Shown here: one piece after another, positions 18,596 to 27,254 of the stretch
How positions within the stretch are numbered: the stretch's first letter is position 1
How the letters are laid out: each line of letters starts with the position of its first letter
Source: Sulfitobacter mediterraneus
GTDB lineage: Bacteria > Pseudomonadota > Alphaproteobacteria > Rhodobacterales > Rhodobacteraceae
Assembly (NCBI RefSeq): GCF_016801775.1
Contig: NZ_CP069004.1
Span: forward strand, 2,046,001 to 2,110,000
Direction: 5' to 3'
DNA length: 64,000 nt
Notes under the pieces: model-generated
Told to the model about the DNA's origin: nothing
Database searches by the model: none
Seen by the model: only the letters and a program-made list of their open reading frames with translations
Made by a program: the position numbers and the translations under genes

Positions 18596-18952
18596 ATGGA
18601 ACTTCTTGTTGCCTCCGCCATTGGCATCCTGACCGCTGCGGGTATCTATCTGGTGCTGCGCTTGCGCAGTTTTCCAGTGATCATTGGCATGTCTTTGCTG
18701 ACCTATGCTGTGAACGTCTTTCTGTTCGCCTCGGGCCGTTTGACCGTTGGCGCACCGCCAATCCTAGGCGATGCGGCGACCTACACCGACCCGCTGCCTC
18801 AGGCGCTTGTTCTGACCGCGATTGTGATCTCCTTCGGGATGACCGCTGTTGTGGTAATGATCGCGCTGGGGGCCTATCTGGGCGCTGATGACGATCATGT
18901 AGACGATCAAGCCCCGCCCGAAGCGGACCTCAAAGCGGAGGATGCGACATGA
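18596..18952 (+). CDS. mrpC: Mrp antiporter subunit C
   Basis: 118 residues, NuoK-like, with three helices. It starts MELLVASAIGILTAAGIYLVL one base after the stop of the fused mrpA and has the family's GMSLLTYAVNVFLF and DPLPQALVLTAIVISFG, with its acidic tail ADDDHVDDQAP. It overlaps mrpD by 4 bases. The longer frame upstream lies inside mrpA and was rejected. Confidence 0.94.
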   Translation: MELLVASAIGILTAAGIYLVLRLRSFPVIIGMSLLTYAVNVFLFASGRLTVGAPPILGDAATYTDPLPQALVLTAIVISFGMTAVVVMIALGAYLGADDDHVDDQAPPEADLKAEDAT

Positions 18953-20496
18953 CCCATTGGATCATTGCCCCCGTTGTCCTACCCGCGCTGCTGGCTCCGT
19001 TTATCGTGCTGGCGGCCCGCTACCACATCGGCATCCAGCGGGTGTTTTCTGTGGCTGGTGTTCTGTCCCTGATCGCGATTGCCGCCGGATTGGCATGGCA
19101 GGCCTCTGACGGGACGATCATCCTTTATCAGCTCAGCGATTGGGCCGCGCCCTTTGGCATTGTCTTGGTCGGGGATCGGCTGTCGACCTTGATGATCTTG
19201 CTGACTGCGGTGCTCGCCCTGTTTGTGATCCTCTATGCGATCGGATCGGGCTGGGACAAACGCGGCTGGCATTTCCATGCGCTGTTTCAGTTTCAGTTGA
19301 TGGGGATCATGGGCGCCTTTCTGACTGGCGACGTCTTCAACCTGTTTGTGTTTTTCGAAGTGCTGCTCATCGCCTCATACGGGCTTATGATCCACGGCGG
19401 CGGCAATCTGCGCCTGCGGGCGGGGGTGCAATATGTGCTGTTCAACCTGCTTGGTTCAACCCTGTTCCTGTTTGCCCTCGGCGCGATCTATGCCGAAACC
19501 GGAACCCTGAATATGGCCGATCTGGCCCAACGTGTAGCATTGATTGATCCCGCAGAATCGGTGGGCATTCGCATCGCTTCCGTCATGCTGCTGCTCGTGT
19601 TTGCGATCAAGGCAGCGGTGGTGCCGTTGCATTTCTGGCTGCCGTCCAGCTATGCCGAAGCGCCCGCACCCGTAGCCGCGCTCTTTGCAATCATGACCAA
19701 GGTCGGCGCCTACGCAATTATCCGTGTCTACACGATGGTCTTTGCGCCTGATCTGGATGTGACTGCGGGCCTGCACGGGCTGTGGCTTCTGCCTGCTGCG
19801 CTGGTCTCGCTGGCACTGGGAATGATTGGCGTGTTGGCCGCACGCAAACTGGACCGTCTGGTCGCCTTTGCGGTGATAGGGTCCATGGGGATGGTGATGA
19901 TCTCTATCTCGCTGTTCACGCAGGCGGGGATTGCCGCCGCGCTATACTACATCGTTCATTCGACACTGGCGGCGGCGGCACTGTTCCTGATCTCTGATCT
20001 GGTCCGGGCCGGACGGGCTCATTTGAACCTGACCGCGGCGCCGCCCGTTTCAGGCGCGGCCCTGACGGCGGCACTGTTCTTTGTTGCGGCGATAGCCATG
20101 ACCGGCCTGCCACCGCTGTCAGGTTTTATCGGCAAACTGATGATCCTCGATGCCGCCTTTGGCACTCCGCTGGCGGTCTGGACCTGGGCGATCATTCTGT
20201 CCGCGAGCCTGATCAGCGTGGTCGGTTTTGCCCGCGCGGGCAGCGTTCTGTTCTGGAAAGCCAGCGCCGAACCCCTGCCGGAGGAAGAAGGCCAACTGCC
20301 CGTCCCCCGGCCAAGCATTTTGTCCTATTCCGCGGTTGGCGGGTTGCTGGCATTGCTGATTTTGCACACGGTTTTTGCAGGACCGGCCTATCGCTATGCC
20401 GATGCCACCGCCAAACAGTTGTTTGATCCAGTGCCCTATATCAGCAAAGTGTTGGGCACGCCGGGCAAGCTGAGCACACCGAAGGAGGGCCATTGA
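18949..20496 (+). CDS. mrpD: Mrp antiporter subunit D
   Basis: 515 residues with about 14 helices, NuoM/N-like. The proton-channel motifs are clear: DVFNLFVFFEVLLIASYGL (essential Glu in helix 5) and AVVPLHFWLPSSYAEAPAPVAALFA, with MTGLPPLSGFIGKL near residue 385. It starts inside mrpC (4-base overlap) and is followed immediately by mrpE. Confidence 0.95.
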   Translation: MTHWIIAPVVLPALLAPFIVLAARYHIGIQRVFSVAGVLSLIAIAAGLAWQASDGTIILYQLSDWAAPFGIVLVGDRLSTLMILLTAVLALFVILYAIGSGWDKRGWHFHALFQFQLMGIMGAFLTGDVFNLFVFFEVLLIASYGLMIHGGGNLRLRAGVQYVLFNLLGSTLFLFALGAIYAETGTLNMADLAQRVALIDPAESVGIRIASVMLLLVFAIKAAVVPLHFWLPSSYAEAPAPVAALFAIMTKVGAYAIIRVYTMVFAPDLDVTAGLHGLWLLPAALVSLALGMIGVLAARKLDRLVAFAVIGSMGMVMISISLFTQAGIAAALYYIVHSTLAAAALFLISDLVRAGRAHLNLTAAPPVSGAALTAALFFVAAIAMTGLPPLSGFIGKLMILDAAFGTPLAVWTWAIILSASLISVVGFARAGSVLFWKASAEPLPEEEGQLPVPRPSILSYSAVGGLLALLILHTVFAGPAYRYADATAKQLFDPVPYISKVLGTPGKLSTPKEGH

Positions 20497-20497
20497 T

Positions 20498-20998
20498 ATG
20501 CTGATGCGCGCCTATCGCTGGCTGTTTCCACATCCGTTGCTGACACTGCTTCTGGCGTTGGTCTGGATTCTGCTACAAAATAATTTCTCTGCTGGTATGG
20601 CCGTCTTTGGCTTGATCCTTGGTATTCTGATCCCGCGCCTGACCGTTGTGTGGTGGCCTGACCGCCCTGTGCGGCTTCATCTGGGCCAAATGGTCGGCTA
20701 TATGCTCGTCGTACTGTGGGATATCCTGGTCGCCAATGTGCAGGTGGCCTGGATTGTGCTGACAAAGCCGAACTCAAAACTGCGACCCGCCTGGATCGTT
20801 GTCCCGCTGGATCTTCGCCAACCCGAGGCGATCACAATCCTGGCCGGTACAATCACGCTGACCCCCGGCACCGTGTCTGCGGACCTGTCTGACGAAGGGC
20901 ACAGCCTGCTGGTGCATGTGCTGCACACCGACGATCCTGACAGTGTCCGGGACGAGATCAAAGACCGCTATGAGCGCCGCCTGAAGGAGATTTTCTGA
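20498..20998 (+). CDS. mrpE: Mrp antiporter subunit E
   Basis: 166 residues with two to three N-terminal helices and a soluble C-terminal domain with the conserved LTPGTVSADLSDEGHSLLVHVLH. It starts one base after the mrpD stop and its TGA shares a base with the mrpF ATG. MrpE is needed for full antiport activity and stability of the complex. Confidence 0.94.
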   Translation: MLMRAYRWLFPHPLLTLLLALVWILLQNNFSAGMAVFGLILGILIPRLTVVWWPDRPVRLHLGQMVGYMLVVLWDILVANVQVAWIVLTKPNSKLRPAWIVVPLDLRQPEAITILAGTITLTPGTVSADLSDEGHSLLVHVLHTDDPDSVRDEIKDRYERRLKEIF

Positions 20999-21285
20999 TG
21001 GAACCTGCGATGCAATTCATGAATGCCGCCTTGGTTATCGCCTTTGCGCTGGTAGCGCTGTCTCAGGTTTTATCGATGGTGCGTCTTGTGATCGGGCCCA
21101 GCACGGGAGATCGGATTCTGGCACTGGATACCATGGTGGTGAACGCGATCGGATTGATCATCCTTTTGGGAATTTCGCAAGGCAGCCGGATTTACTTTGA
21201 GGTCGCCTTGATCATCGCCATGCTGGGATTTGTCTCAACCGTGGCCTATGCACGGTTTGTTCTGCGGGGGGATATCATCGAATGA
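20998..21285 (+). CDS. mrpF: Mrp antiporter subunit F
   Basis: 95 residues with three helices. It carries RLVIGPSTGDRILALDTM, the MrpF signature with a conserved Asp, and ends RFVLRGDIIE. It overlaps mrpE by 1 base and mrpG by 4 bases. Confidence 0.94.
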   Translation: MEPAMQFMNAALVIAFALVALSQVLSMVRLVIGPSTGDRILALDTMVVNAIGLIILLGISQGSRIYFEVALIIAMLGFVSTVAYARFVLRGDIIE

Positions 21286-21665
21286 CACTCCAACTGATCG
21301 GAATTTATGCCGTTGGCATCTGCCTGTTGGTCGGGGCGGCCTTTGCCCTGATCGGGACCATTGGCCTGCTCAAGTTCAACGATTCCATGACCCGCCTGCA
21401 TGCGCCGACCAAGGTTGGTACCATTGGCATCGGGGCGTTGCTGCTGGCGTCGATGATCCACAGCTATGTCTTTGCCGATGGGTCGCTACATGAGTTGCTG
21501 ATCATGGCGTTTCTGTTTGTGACCGCGCCAATCTCGGCCAATTTCATCGCCAAGGTGAACATCCACAAACGCACATGCGACACGCCCCCTTCGCCGCCGA
21601 AGGATGATATGTGGGCAACCCTGAACGTGCCCGAAGCAGATCGCGAGATTGCAAAAGCGGACTGA
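21282..21665 (+). CDS. mrpG: Mrp antiporter subunit G
   Basis: 127 residues with three helices and the signature LIGTIGLLKFNDSMTRLHAPTKVGT. It is the last cistron of mrpABCDEFG and is followed after 6 bases by a strong GC stem-loop. The C-terminal 30 residues are hydrophilic and variable. Confidence 0.94.
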   Translation: MTLQLIGIYAVGICLLVGAAFALIGTIGLLKFNDSMTRLHAPTKVGTIGIGALLLASMIHSYVFADGSLHELLIMAFLFVTAPISANFIAKVNIHKRTCDTPPSPPKDDMWATLNVPEADREIAKAD

Positions 21666-21671
21666 TTTTTA

Positions 21672-21691
21672 GGCCGGGCATCTGCCCGGCC
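21672..21691. terminator. Bidirectional stem-loop between mrpG and the SDR gene
   Basis: GGCCGGGCA and TGCCCGGCC form a near-perfect stem with a tight loop in the 43-base gap between convergent genes. T-rich runs lie on both flanks (GATTTTT before, CTTTT 5 bases after), which suits a terminator for mrpG; it may also serve the opposite gene. Confidence 0.6.
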
Positions 21692-21708
21692 AACGCTTTT
21701 CCTGCTGA

Positions 21709-22476
21709 TTACCGCGGTGCCATGCGGATCGCACCATCAAGACGGATCACCTCACCGTTCAACATTGGATTGTCGAGAATGTGACAGACCAGTTTGGCGT
21801 ATTCCGCAGGCTGCCCCAATCGGGACGGGAACGGCACCTGCGCGCCCAGAGAATCCTGAACCTCCTGCGGCAACCCCTCGAGAAGTGGCGTCAGGAACAG
21901 CCCCGGGGCAATGGTGCAGACCCGTACGCCCTTGTCCGCCAGATCACGTGCCATCGGCAGGGTCATCCCCACGATGCCGCCTTTGGACGCGGCATAGGCC
22001 ACCTGCCCAACCTGGCCTTCATAGGCCGCAACGGACGCCGTGTTGATAATCACGCCGCGCTGGCCGTCCGGGGCCATCGGTTCGGCCCCGACCATGCCTG
22101 CCGCCGCCTCGGAGGCGCAATGGAACGATCCGATCAGGTTGATGCCGATCACCTTGGAAAACAGCCCCGCGTCATGGGCTTCGCCGCGCGAAACCGTCTT
22201 GGCCGCAGGGCCGATGCCCGCGCAATTGACCAACACGCGTGGTGCGCCCAATTGTTCCGTCACGGCGGCAAAGCCGGCCTTGACGCTGGCCGCATCCGAC
22301 ACATCGACCTTTTGAAAAATCCCGCCCAGTTCGGCGGCTTTGGCCTGCCCCTGCTCTTCGTTCAAATCAAAGATCGCGACCTTCAGACCAGCCTCGGTCA
22401 GACCTTTTGCGCTGGCCGCGCCCAGACCTGACGCGCCCCCGGTGACAACCGCCACTGCATTTGCCCAGTTTTCCAT
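21709..22476 (-). CDS. SDR-family 3-hydroxyacyl-CoA dehydrogenase (HSD10 type)
   Basis: About 255 residues. NAD loop VTGGASGLGAASAK, NCAGIG at about 90, catalytic Ser in NTASVAAYEGQ and YAASKGG (YxxxK) identify the type-II 3-hydroxyacyl-CoA/17-beta-HSD10 group, including its long insert GAEPMAPDGQRGVII and end LDGAIRMAPR. It oxidises 3-hydroxyacyl-CoA in fatty or branched-chain acid breakdown. Two in-frame ATGs exist (22482, 22476); AAGGAG lies 9 bases before the second, so 22476 is chosen. It follows the ABC importer operon in the same direction. Confidence 0.87.
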   Translation of the reverse strand: MENWANAVAVVTGGASGLGAASAKGLTEAGLKVAIFDLNEEQGQAKAAELGGIFQKVDVSDAASVKAGFAAVTEQLGAPRVLVNCAGIGPAAKTVSRGEAHDAGLFSKVIGINLIGSFHCASEAAAGMVGAEPMAPDGQRGVIINTASVAAYEGQVGQVAYAASKGGIVGMTLPMARDLADKGVRVCTIAPGLFLTPLLEGLPQEVQDSLGAQVPFPSRLGQPAEYAKLVCHILDNPMLNGEVIRLDGAIRMAPR

Positions 22477-22540
22477 ATCCATACTCTCCTTGCTTTGCCG
22501 ATGTTGTGTGGCCCTGTGCCGCCAAAAGCAAGGCCCAGAC

Positions 22541-23386
22541 CTACCGCCGCGACAATAAGGACGCCAAGCCAAGGATCGCAGAGACCACGATCAACAGCAG
22601 CGAGACCGCGTTCAGCACCGGCGTTGACCCTTGTTTGAGCCTGTCAAACATTGTCACCGTCAGCGGCGCATCCGAGCCCACCAGCATCAGCGTTGTGTTG
22701 AAATTCTCAAAGCTCATCAGCACCGCAACAACCGCCGCCGCAATCATCGCAGGCAGCAAGAATGGCAGCGTCACCTGCCGGATCGCGCCCCATTTGGTCG
22801 CGCCAAGGTTCAGCGCGGCCTCCTCCAGCGAACGATCAAATTTTTGCAGACGGGCAGAAATCACCAGCGTTGCAAAGGTGGTGATAAAGGAAAACTGCCC
22901 AAGGATCACAAGGATCAAACCGGGGCGCAGCCCGTCAAACCACAGGCCCGTCGCCTCTTCCAACGTGTTGGCGATGGTGCTCGAGAACACGAGAATCGAA
23001 ATCCCAAGGATGATCCCCGGAATGATCAGCGGCAACAGCATCAGGATATAAAGGAAATCCTTGCCCGCAAAATCGTGACGGACAAACAAGAAGGCATTGC
23101 AGGTGCCCACCAGCACGGCCAGCCCCGACACCCAGACCGCAACAAAGGCCGAGGTGCCGATGGAGCGCAAGATGGGCCGTTCATGAAACACCCCCAGCCG
23201 CGGCGCTTCGGTGCCAAAGAACCAGTCCCATGTGAACCCGTCCCATGGCAGCGAGGGAAAGACACTGTCATTGAAAGCAAAGACACAGACCGTCACCAAT
23301 GGCAGTGCCAGATAAATAAAGAACAGCGTCACATAGGCCCTATAGGTCCATTTGAAGCCCGACGATTGTGGAATACCCGTGATCAT
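22541..23386 (-). CDS. Polyamine-type ABC transporter permease (PotC-like)
   Basis: 281 residues with six helices. The inner-membrane EAA loop reads EEAALNLGATKWGAIRQVTLPFLLP. It starts MITGIPQSSGFKWTYRAYVTLFF, one base after the partner permease gene. With the PotB- and PotA-like genes and the binding protein upstream it forms a complete importer of the spermidine/putrescine class. The actual substrate in roseobacters is often another amine. Confidence 0.9.
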   Translation of the reverse strand: MITGIPQSSGFKWTYRAYVTLFFIYLALPLVTVCVFAFNDSVFPSLPWDGFTWDWFFGTEAPRLGVFHERPILRSIGTSAFVAVWVSGLAVLVGTCNAFLFVRHDFAGKDFLYILMLLPLIIPGIILGISILVFSSTIANTLEEATGLWFDGLRPGLILVILGQFSFITTFATLVISARLQKFDRSLEEAALNLGATKWGAIRQVTLPFLLPAMIAAAVVAVLMSFENFNTTLMLVGSDAPLTVTMFDRLKQGSTPVLNAVSLLLIVVSAILGLASLLSRR

Positions 23387-23387
23387 C

Positions 23388-24251
23388 TCAGCGCCCCATC
23401 GTCTTGCCCAGCGACTGGCCGGACAATTTCAGAGCCAGAAACACGATCAGCGAAGACAAGCCCAACAAAAGGAAGCCAAAGGCCGATCCCAACTCCCAGT
23501 TAAAGCGGGTGATAAACTGGTCATAAATCAGCCCGGTGAACCAAAGGCTGTCTTTCCCGCCCAGCAGGATCGGCGTCAGGTAATTGCCCAGTGACAGCAT
23601 GAACACCACGATACAGCCAGATACGATCCCGGGCATGGCATGAGGGATTACAATCTCGCGCAGGATGCTAAAGCTGCTGCCGCCAAGGTCATAGCCCGCC
23701 TCGATCAGGCTGTCATCAAGGCTATCGAGGGTCGTGACCAGCGGCACCACCATGAACAGCATGGACGTGTAAACCAGCCCCGTCATGATCGCCGCATCGT
23801 TATATAGAAACTCAACAGGACCGGCCAACACACCGATATATTGCAGGAATGACGACAGAACACCGGTTTCGCGCAAAAGGATCATCCAACCGAATGTGCG
23901 CACCAACTCGCTCACCCAAAAGGGGATCAGACACATAAGGAACAGGGTTGTCTTGGTCCGCCCCCGTGTCAGCTTGGCAATGTAATAGGCCACCGGAAAC
24001 CCGATCAGCAGGGTCAAAACCGTTGCCGTGATCGACATATAGGCGGTGCGGGCAAAGGTGTTCCAATAGAGCGGCTCGTTAAAGAACACAGCATAATTGG
24101 CAAGGCTGGTCTCATATTGCCGGATGCCAATCTTTTCCTGCAAAGACACCAGAAACATCCCCACATGCGGCAGAACGATCAGCGTCATCAGCCAGATCGC
24201 CAGCGGGGCCATCAGCAGGATCAGCCCAAGTCGGGATTTGTCAGAGGCCAT
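23388..24251 (-). CDS. Polyamine-type ABC transporter permease (PotB-like)
   Basis: About 287 residues from the ATG at 24251, which overlaps the TGA of the ATPase gene; another ATG lies one codon earlier at 24254. Six helices and the EAA loop EAGYDLGGSSFSILREIVIPHAMPG are visible. A longer open frame to 24296 lies inside the ATPase gene and was rejected. It pairs with the PotC-like permease. Confidence 0.9.
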   Translation of the reverse strand: MASDKSRLGLILLMAPLAIWLMTLIVLPHVGMFLVSLQEKIGIRQYETSLANYAVFFNEPLYWNTFARTAYMSITATVLTLLIGFPVAYYIAKLTRGRTKTTLFLMCLIPFWVSELVRTFGWMILLRETGVLSSFLQYIGVLAGPVEFLYNDAAIMTGLVYTSMLFMVVPLVTTLDSLDDSLIEAGYDLGGSSFSILREIVIPHAMPGIVSGCIVVFMLSLGNYLTPILLGGKDSLWFTGLIYDQFITRFNWELGSAFGFLLLGLSSLIVFLALKLSGQSLGKTMGR

Positions 24252-25357
24252 CATCCAGCAGCCTGTCTGTAGCAACGTGTCTGGTCTGGCTCCCACCCGA
24301 AAAAGATCGGATCGCCCTTGGTCAGATCACGGAATTCACTGGTTTGCGGCAAGGCCACGCTCATCTCGCTGCCCGTGGCGCTGTCTCGCAGGATCAGCTG
24401 GCTGTTGGCACCGTTGAACAACACGCTTTCCACTTTGCCATTGCCGGTATTGCCCAGATTGGCAACGTCCTCTTGGCGGCGGGACAATCGCACCGCTTCG
24501 GGGCGCACAAACACTTGCGTCATCTCCCCTTCTTTCAATCCTTCACCCGCATCGACCCCTTGCAACGCGACACCGTCACGGGTCAGCAGTTGCAAGCTGC
24601 CTGCGCCTGCAACCTGCACCTTCGCCTGATATTTGTTCGCCTCTCCGACGAACCCGGCCACAAAGGCTGTGGAAGGGTGGTAATAAAGATCCCGGGCCGT
24701 TCCGACCTGTTCAAACACACCATGGTTCATCACGGCGATCTGATCGCTCATCACCAAGGCTTCGGATTGGTCATGGGTGATATAGACAAAAGTCGTGTTG
24801 AACTCCGATTGCAGCTTTTTCAGCTCAATCTTCATATGTTCGCGCAGTTTCAGATCCAACGCGCCCAGCGGTTCATCCAGCAAAAGCACATCGGGCTCCA
24901 GCACCATACAGCGGGCAATCGCCACACGCTGTTTCTGGCCGCCAGACAGGGAATCCACCGGCCGGTCTGCCACACCGCCAAGACCGACACGCTCAAGCAC
25001 CCGTTCGACCTGTCTCTTGATATCCACTTTATTCACGCCGCGTTGGCGCAGGCCAAAGCCGACATTCGCGCCGATGCTCATCATCGGGAACAGCGCCAGG
25101 TGTTGAAACACCATCGACACGGGCCGCTTGTTCGGCGGCACGTTCAGCATGCTCTTGCCCTTGATCAACAGATCACCGCCGCTGGGCGCTTGAAACCCCG
25201 CGATCATCCGCAACAGCGTGGTCTTGCCACATCCGGACGGGCCAAGAATGGAGAAAAACGTGCCCGGCGGCACGTCAAAGCTCACCTCTTTGACAGCCTG
25301 AAAATCATCAAAACTCTTTGAGATCGCACGGCATTCAAGATCAGCAGTATCAGGCAT
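24251..25357 (-). CDS. Polyamine-type ABC transporter ATP-binding protein (PotA-like)
   Basis: 368 residues. Walker A GPSGCGKTT (about 39-47), signature DSLSGGQKQRV, Walker B DVLLLDEPLGALDLKLRE and switch His in ITHDQSEAL identify a PotA/MalK-type importer ATPase. Residues 270-360 form a TOBE domain (EVFVRPEAVRL style). It drives the two downstream permeases. The binding protein gene lies upstream across a 70-base gap containing a stem-loop. Confidence 0.93.
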   Translation of the reverse strand: MPDTADLECRAISKSFDDFQAVKEVSFDVPPGTFFSILGPSGCGKTTLLRMIAGFQAPSGGDLLIKGKSMLNVPPNKRPVSMVFQHLALFPMMSIGANVGFGLRQRGVNKVDIKRQVERVLERVGLGGVADRPVDSLSGGQKQRVAIARCMVLEPDVLLLDEPLGALDLKLREHMKIELKKLQSEFNTTFVYITHDQSEALVMSDQIAVMNHGVFEQVGTARDLYYHPSTAFVAGFVGEANKYQAKVQVAGAGSLQLLTRDGVALQGVDAGEGLKEGEMTQVFVRPEAVRLSRRQEDVANLGNTGNGKVESVLFNGANSQLILRDSATGSEMSVALPQTSEFRDLTKGDPIFFGWEPDQTRCYRQAAG

Positions 25358-25383
25358 CAGAGGGGTCTTTCACACAAAGAAGC

Positions 25384-25404
25384 GGAGCGCGAAGATCGCG
25401 CTCC
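25384..25404 (-). terminator. Stem-loop between the binding-protein and ATPase genes
   Basis: GGAGCGCG and CGCGCTCC pair around a 5-base loop, 24 bases after the binding-protein stop. On the minus strand CTTCTTTGTG follows, a weak T-run. Such structures in importer operons usually protect the binding-protein mRNA and lower expression of the membrane parts. Confidence 0.55.
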
Positions 25405-25427
25405 AACCGTAGTTTTGTCAAACTGGC

Positions 25428-26489
25428 TTACTTGGCCGCGTTGATCCGGTCCAAGGTGGCACCTTCCAGCGCCTCAAGGCCCGCAGGCACCGCAGGATAC
25501 CATTTGATGTTGTCGATCGCCTCTTGCGGGAAGCTGGCCTGATACTTTGCCTTCAGCGCGTCGTCTACGCCAGCATCACCACCTTGCGAGGCGGTGAAGT
25601 TGCCCGCTGCTGTGGTGATCATCGCCGCGATTTCGGGCTGCATCACAAAGTTGATCCAAGCGTAAGCGGCATCATCCGCGCGACCACGTGCAGGCAAGGC
25701 AAATGTGTCGATCCAACCCAGCGCGCCGGACTTGGGCGCAACAAAGGTGATGTCGGCGTTGTCATCGTTCAACTGCCAGCCACCGGTGTCCCATGCCATT
25801 GACGCCGTCACTTCGCCAGAGCGCAGCAGGTTCTTGATCTCGTCACCGCCGCCCCAATAGGTTTTGACGTTGGATTTACAGTCGATCAACTGCGCCTCGA
25901 CCTTGTCCAGGATCGCCTGATAGGCATCTGGGTCCGCGTAGGCGGCAAAGGGGTCCATGCCCATGGAGAAGGCAAATCCAATCAGCGTTGGACGCTTCAA
26001 ACGATAAGACACCTTACCCGCGACGGAGGGATCACACAGATCCATATAGTCTTGCACCTGACCTGCTTCGGCAGTGTTCACCACCAAACCGGAAGTGCCC
26101 CAAACATGCGGCACGCCATAGACCTCGCCATCGACCATGGTGTTGCCCTTGGTCGCGGCCAGCATTGACGGAATGAACAGGCTGGTGTCGATCTTGGACA
26201 TGTCCAGCGGCTTGTAGATCCCAAACTCGGCCTGAGCCCCGGCGATCCGGTCTTGGCTTGGCTGTGCCAGATCAAAGCCGCCGCCGTTTGTCGCACGCAG
26301 CTTGGCAACCATTTCTTCGTTGTTGGACTTTGTCACCTCAACGGTGTGGCCGGTTTCCGCCTCGAACTTGGCCACCACGTCTTCGGGCGCATATCCGCCC
26401 CATGTCAGCAGGCGCAGGGTGTCTGCCTGCGCCGAAAATGTCGTCAGCGCCAGCGCAGCGCCGGTCGCAAATAATACAGTCGATTTCAT
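25428..26489 (-). CDS. Periplasmic binding protein of a polyamine-type ABC importer (PotD-like)
   Basis: 353 residues from the ATG at 26489. A signal peptide spans 1-23 (MKSTVLFATGAALALTTFSAQA). The mature protein starts DTLRLLTWGGYAPEDVVAKFE, typical of PotD/PotF, with KSNNEEMVAKL, GVPHVWGTSGLVVN, and SMAWDTGGW. It captures the ligand in the periplasm. Two Cys (CDPSVAG, DCKSN) may form a disulfide. It leads the operon; its leader region holds two inverted repeats. Confidence 0.9.
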   Translation of the reverse strand: MKSTVLFATGAALALTTFSAQADTLRLLTWGGYAPEDVVAKFEAETGHTVEVTKSNNEEMVAKLRATNGGGFDLAQPSQDRIAGAQAEFGIYKPLDMSKIDTSLFIPSMLAATKGNTMVDGEVYGVPHVWGTSGLVVNTAEAGQVQDYMDLCDPSVAGKVSYRLKRPTLIGFAFSMGMDPFAAYADPDAYQAILDKVEAQLIDCKSNVKTYWGGGDEIKNLLRSGEVTASMAWDTGGWQLNDDNADITFVAPKSGALGWIDTFALPARGRADDAAYAWINFVMQPEIAAMITTAAGNFTASQGGDAGVDDALKAKYQASFPQEAIDNIKWYPAVPAGLEALEGATLDRINAAK

Positions 26490-26875
26490 GTCACTCTCCC
26501 GTGGACGCAAATTGATTTTGCATTGGATGTTGGCGCATCAGCCCCACATGGTCGCCACCAACATGGCATATTGGTAGGGACAGTCCGGGCAAAGAACAAC
26601 TCTTTTCGAGTTGTTTTTTGTCCCGAAGGTCAAATTTTTTGTTACAGTTTTGTGACGATAAACAATTTTAATTCAATAGCTTACCCACTCATTCGCGCAC
26701 AAACAGTTGTTCATCTGGAAACTTTCGACGGGTGCCGCACAGGCCTGCACAACGTCAAATTGCGGGCAAATCGGCGCAAGAATCTGCACCCGTTTCACCC
26801 GTCAAGGACTTCAAAAATCAAATTTAATTCGGTTGGCCTGCCATCCCAAATGTCGCAAAGAGACAACAGGTGGGA
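26490..26875 (-). promoter_or_regulatory. Leader/promoter region of the polyamine-type importer
   Basis: This 386-base gap has no convincing gene. On the minus strand it must hold the importer promoter. It contains an inverted repeat at 26527-26535 / 26556-26564 (ATGTTGGCG with CACCAACAT, one mismatch), a hairpin at 26595-26602 / 26608-26615 (AACAACTC with GAGTTGTT) flanked by complementary GGGC and GTCCC, and a 16-base imperfect palindrome at 26641-26656 (GTTACA-4-TGTGAC). These may be operators or leader structures; none matches a site I know. Confidence 0.4.
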
Positions 26876-27148
26876 TCACAGCGCCTTCTTCTGACGCAGG
26901 ATCGCATCCTGGTTCTTACAAAAGCTGGGCGGCGCATCGGCAATCGGATGCCGCGCCAGCCAAGCCTGGCAGTCAACTTCGCTATCGCAGGCGCAACAAT
27001 TCTGAACGCTGGCGCGAATGTCTTGTTCGGTGGTCGGCCAGGCAGACCCTTTGCCGAGGTCTGCCCCGGTGGATTGCAGCATCCTGCGGCGCAGGCGCAT
27101 CCGTTCCTCGAATTTCTCGATTGTCATCTGTGAAAACGTCAATGCCAT
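26876..27148 (-). CDS. DUF6455-like small Cys protein at the end of the nar cluster
   Basis: About 90 residues. The start MALTFSQMTIEKFEERMRLRRRML is a charged helix; the rest has NCCACDSEVDCQAWL and PPSFCKNQ, a spaced Cys pattern plus WL and FC-N that I recognise as the DUF6455 family. Its role is unknown; members occur near denitrification and cytochrome genes. GGAGG lies just before the ATG at 27148. A degenerate FNR-type site is about 60 bases upstream, so it may have its own low-oxygen promoter. Confidence 0.72.
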   Translation of the reverse strand: MALTFSQMTIEKFEERMRLRRRMLQSTGADLGKGSAWPTTEQDIRASVQNCCACDSEVDCQAWLARHPIADAPPSFCKNQDAILRQKKAL

Positions 27149-27203
27149 CACGGTTCCTCCATGCGCCCCAAAGGGACTGTAACATAGCCATCAGACCTCG
27201 CAT

Positions 27204-27217
27204 TTGATCTGGGACAA
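27204..27217 (-). promoter_or_regulatory. Degenerate FNR-type site upstream of the DUF6455-like gene
   Basis: On the minus strand it reads TTGTC-CCAG-ATCAA: one perfect half-site and one with two mismatches. It sits 56-69 bases before the start codon, the same distance as the perfect box at the universal stress gene. Confidence 0.3.
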
Positions 27218-27254
27218 ATCCGATGTGGCTCTGAACGTGACCTATTTACCGTCC

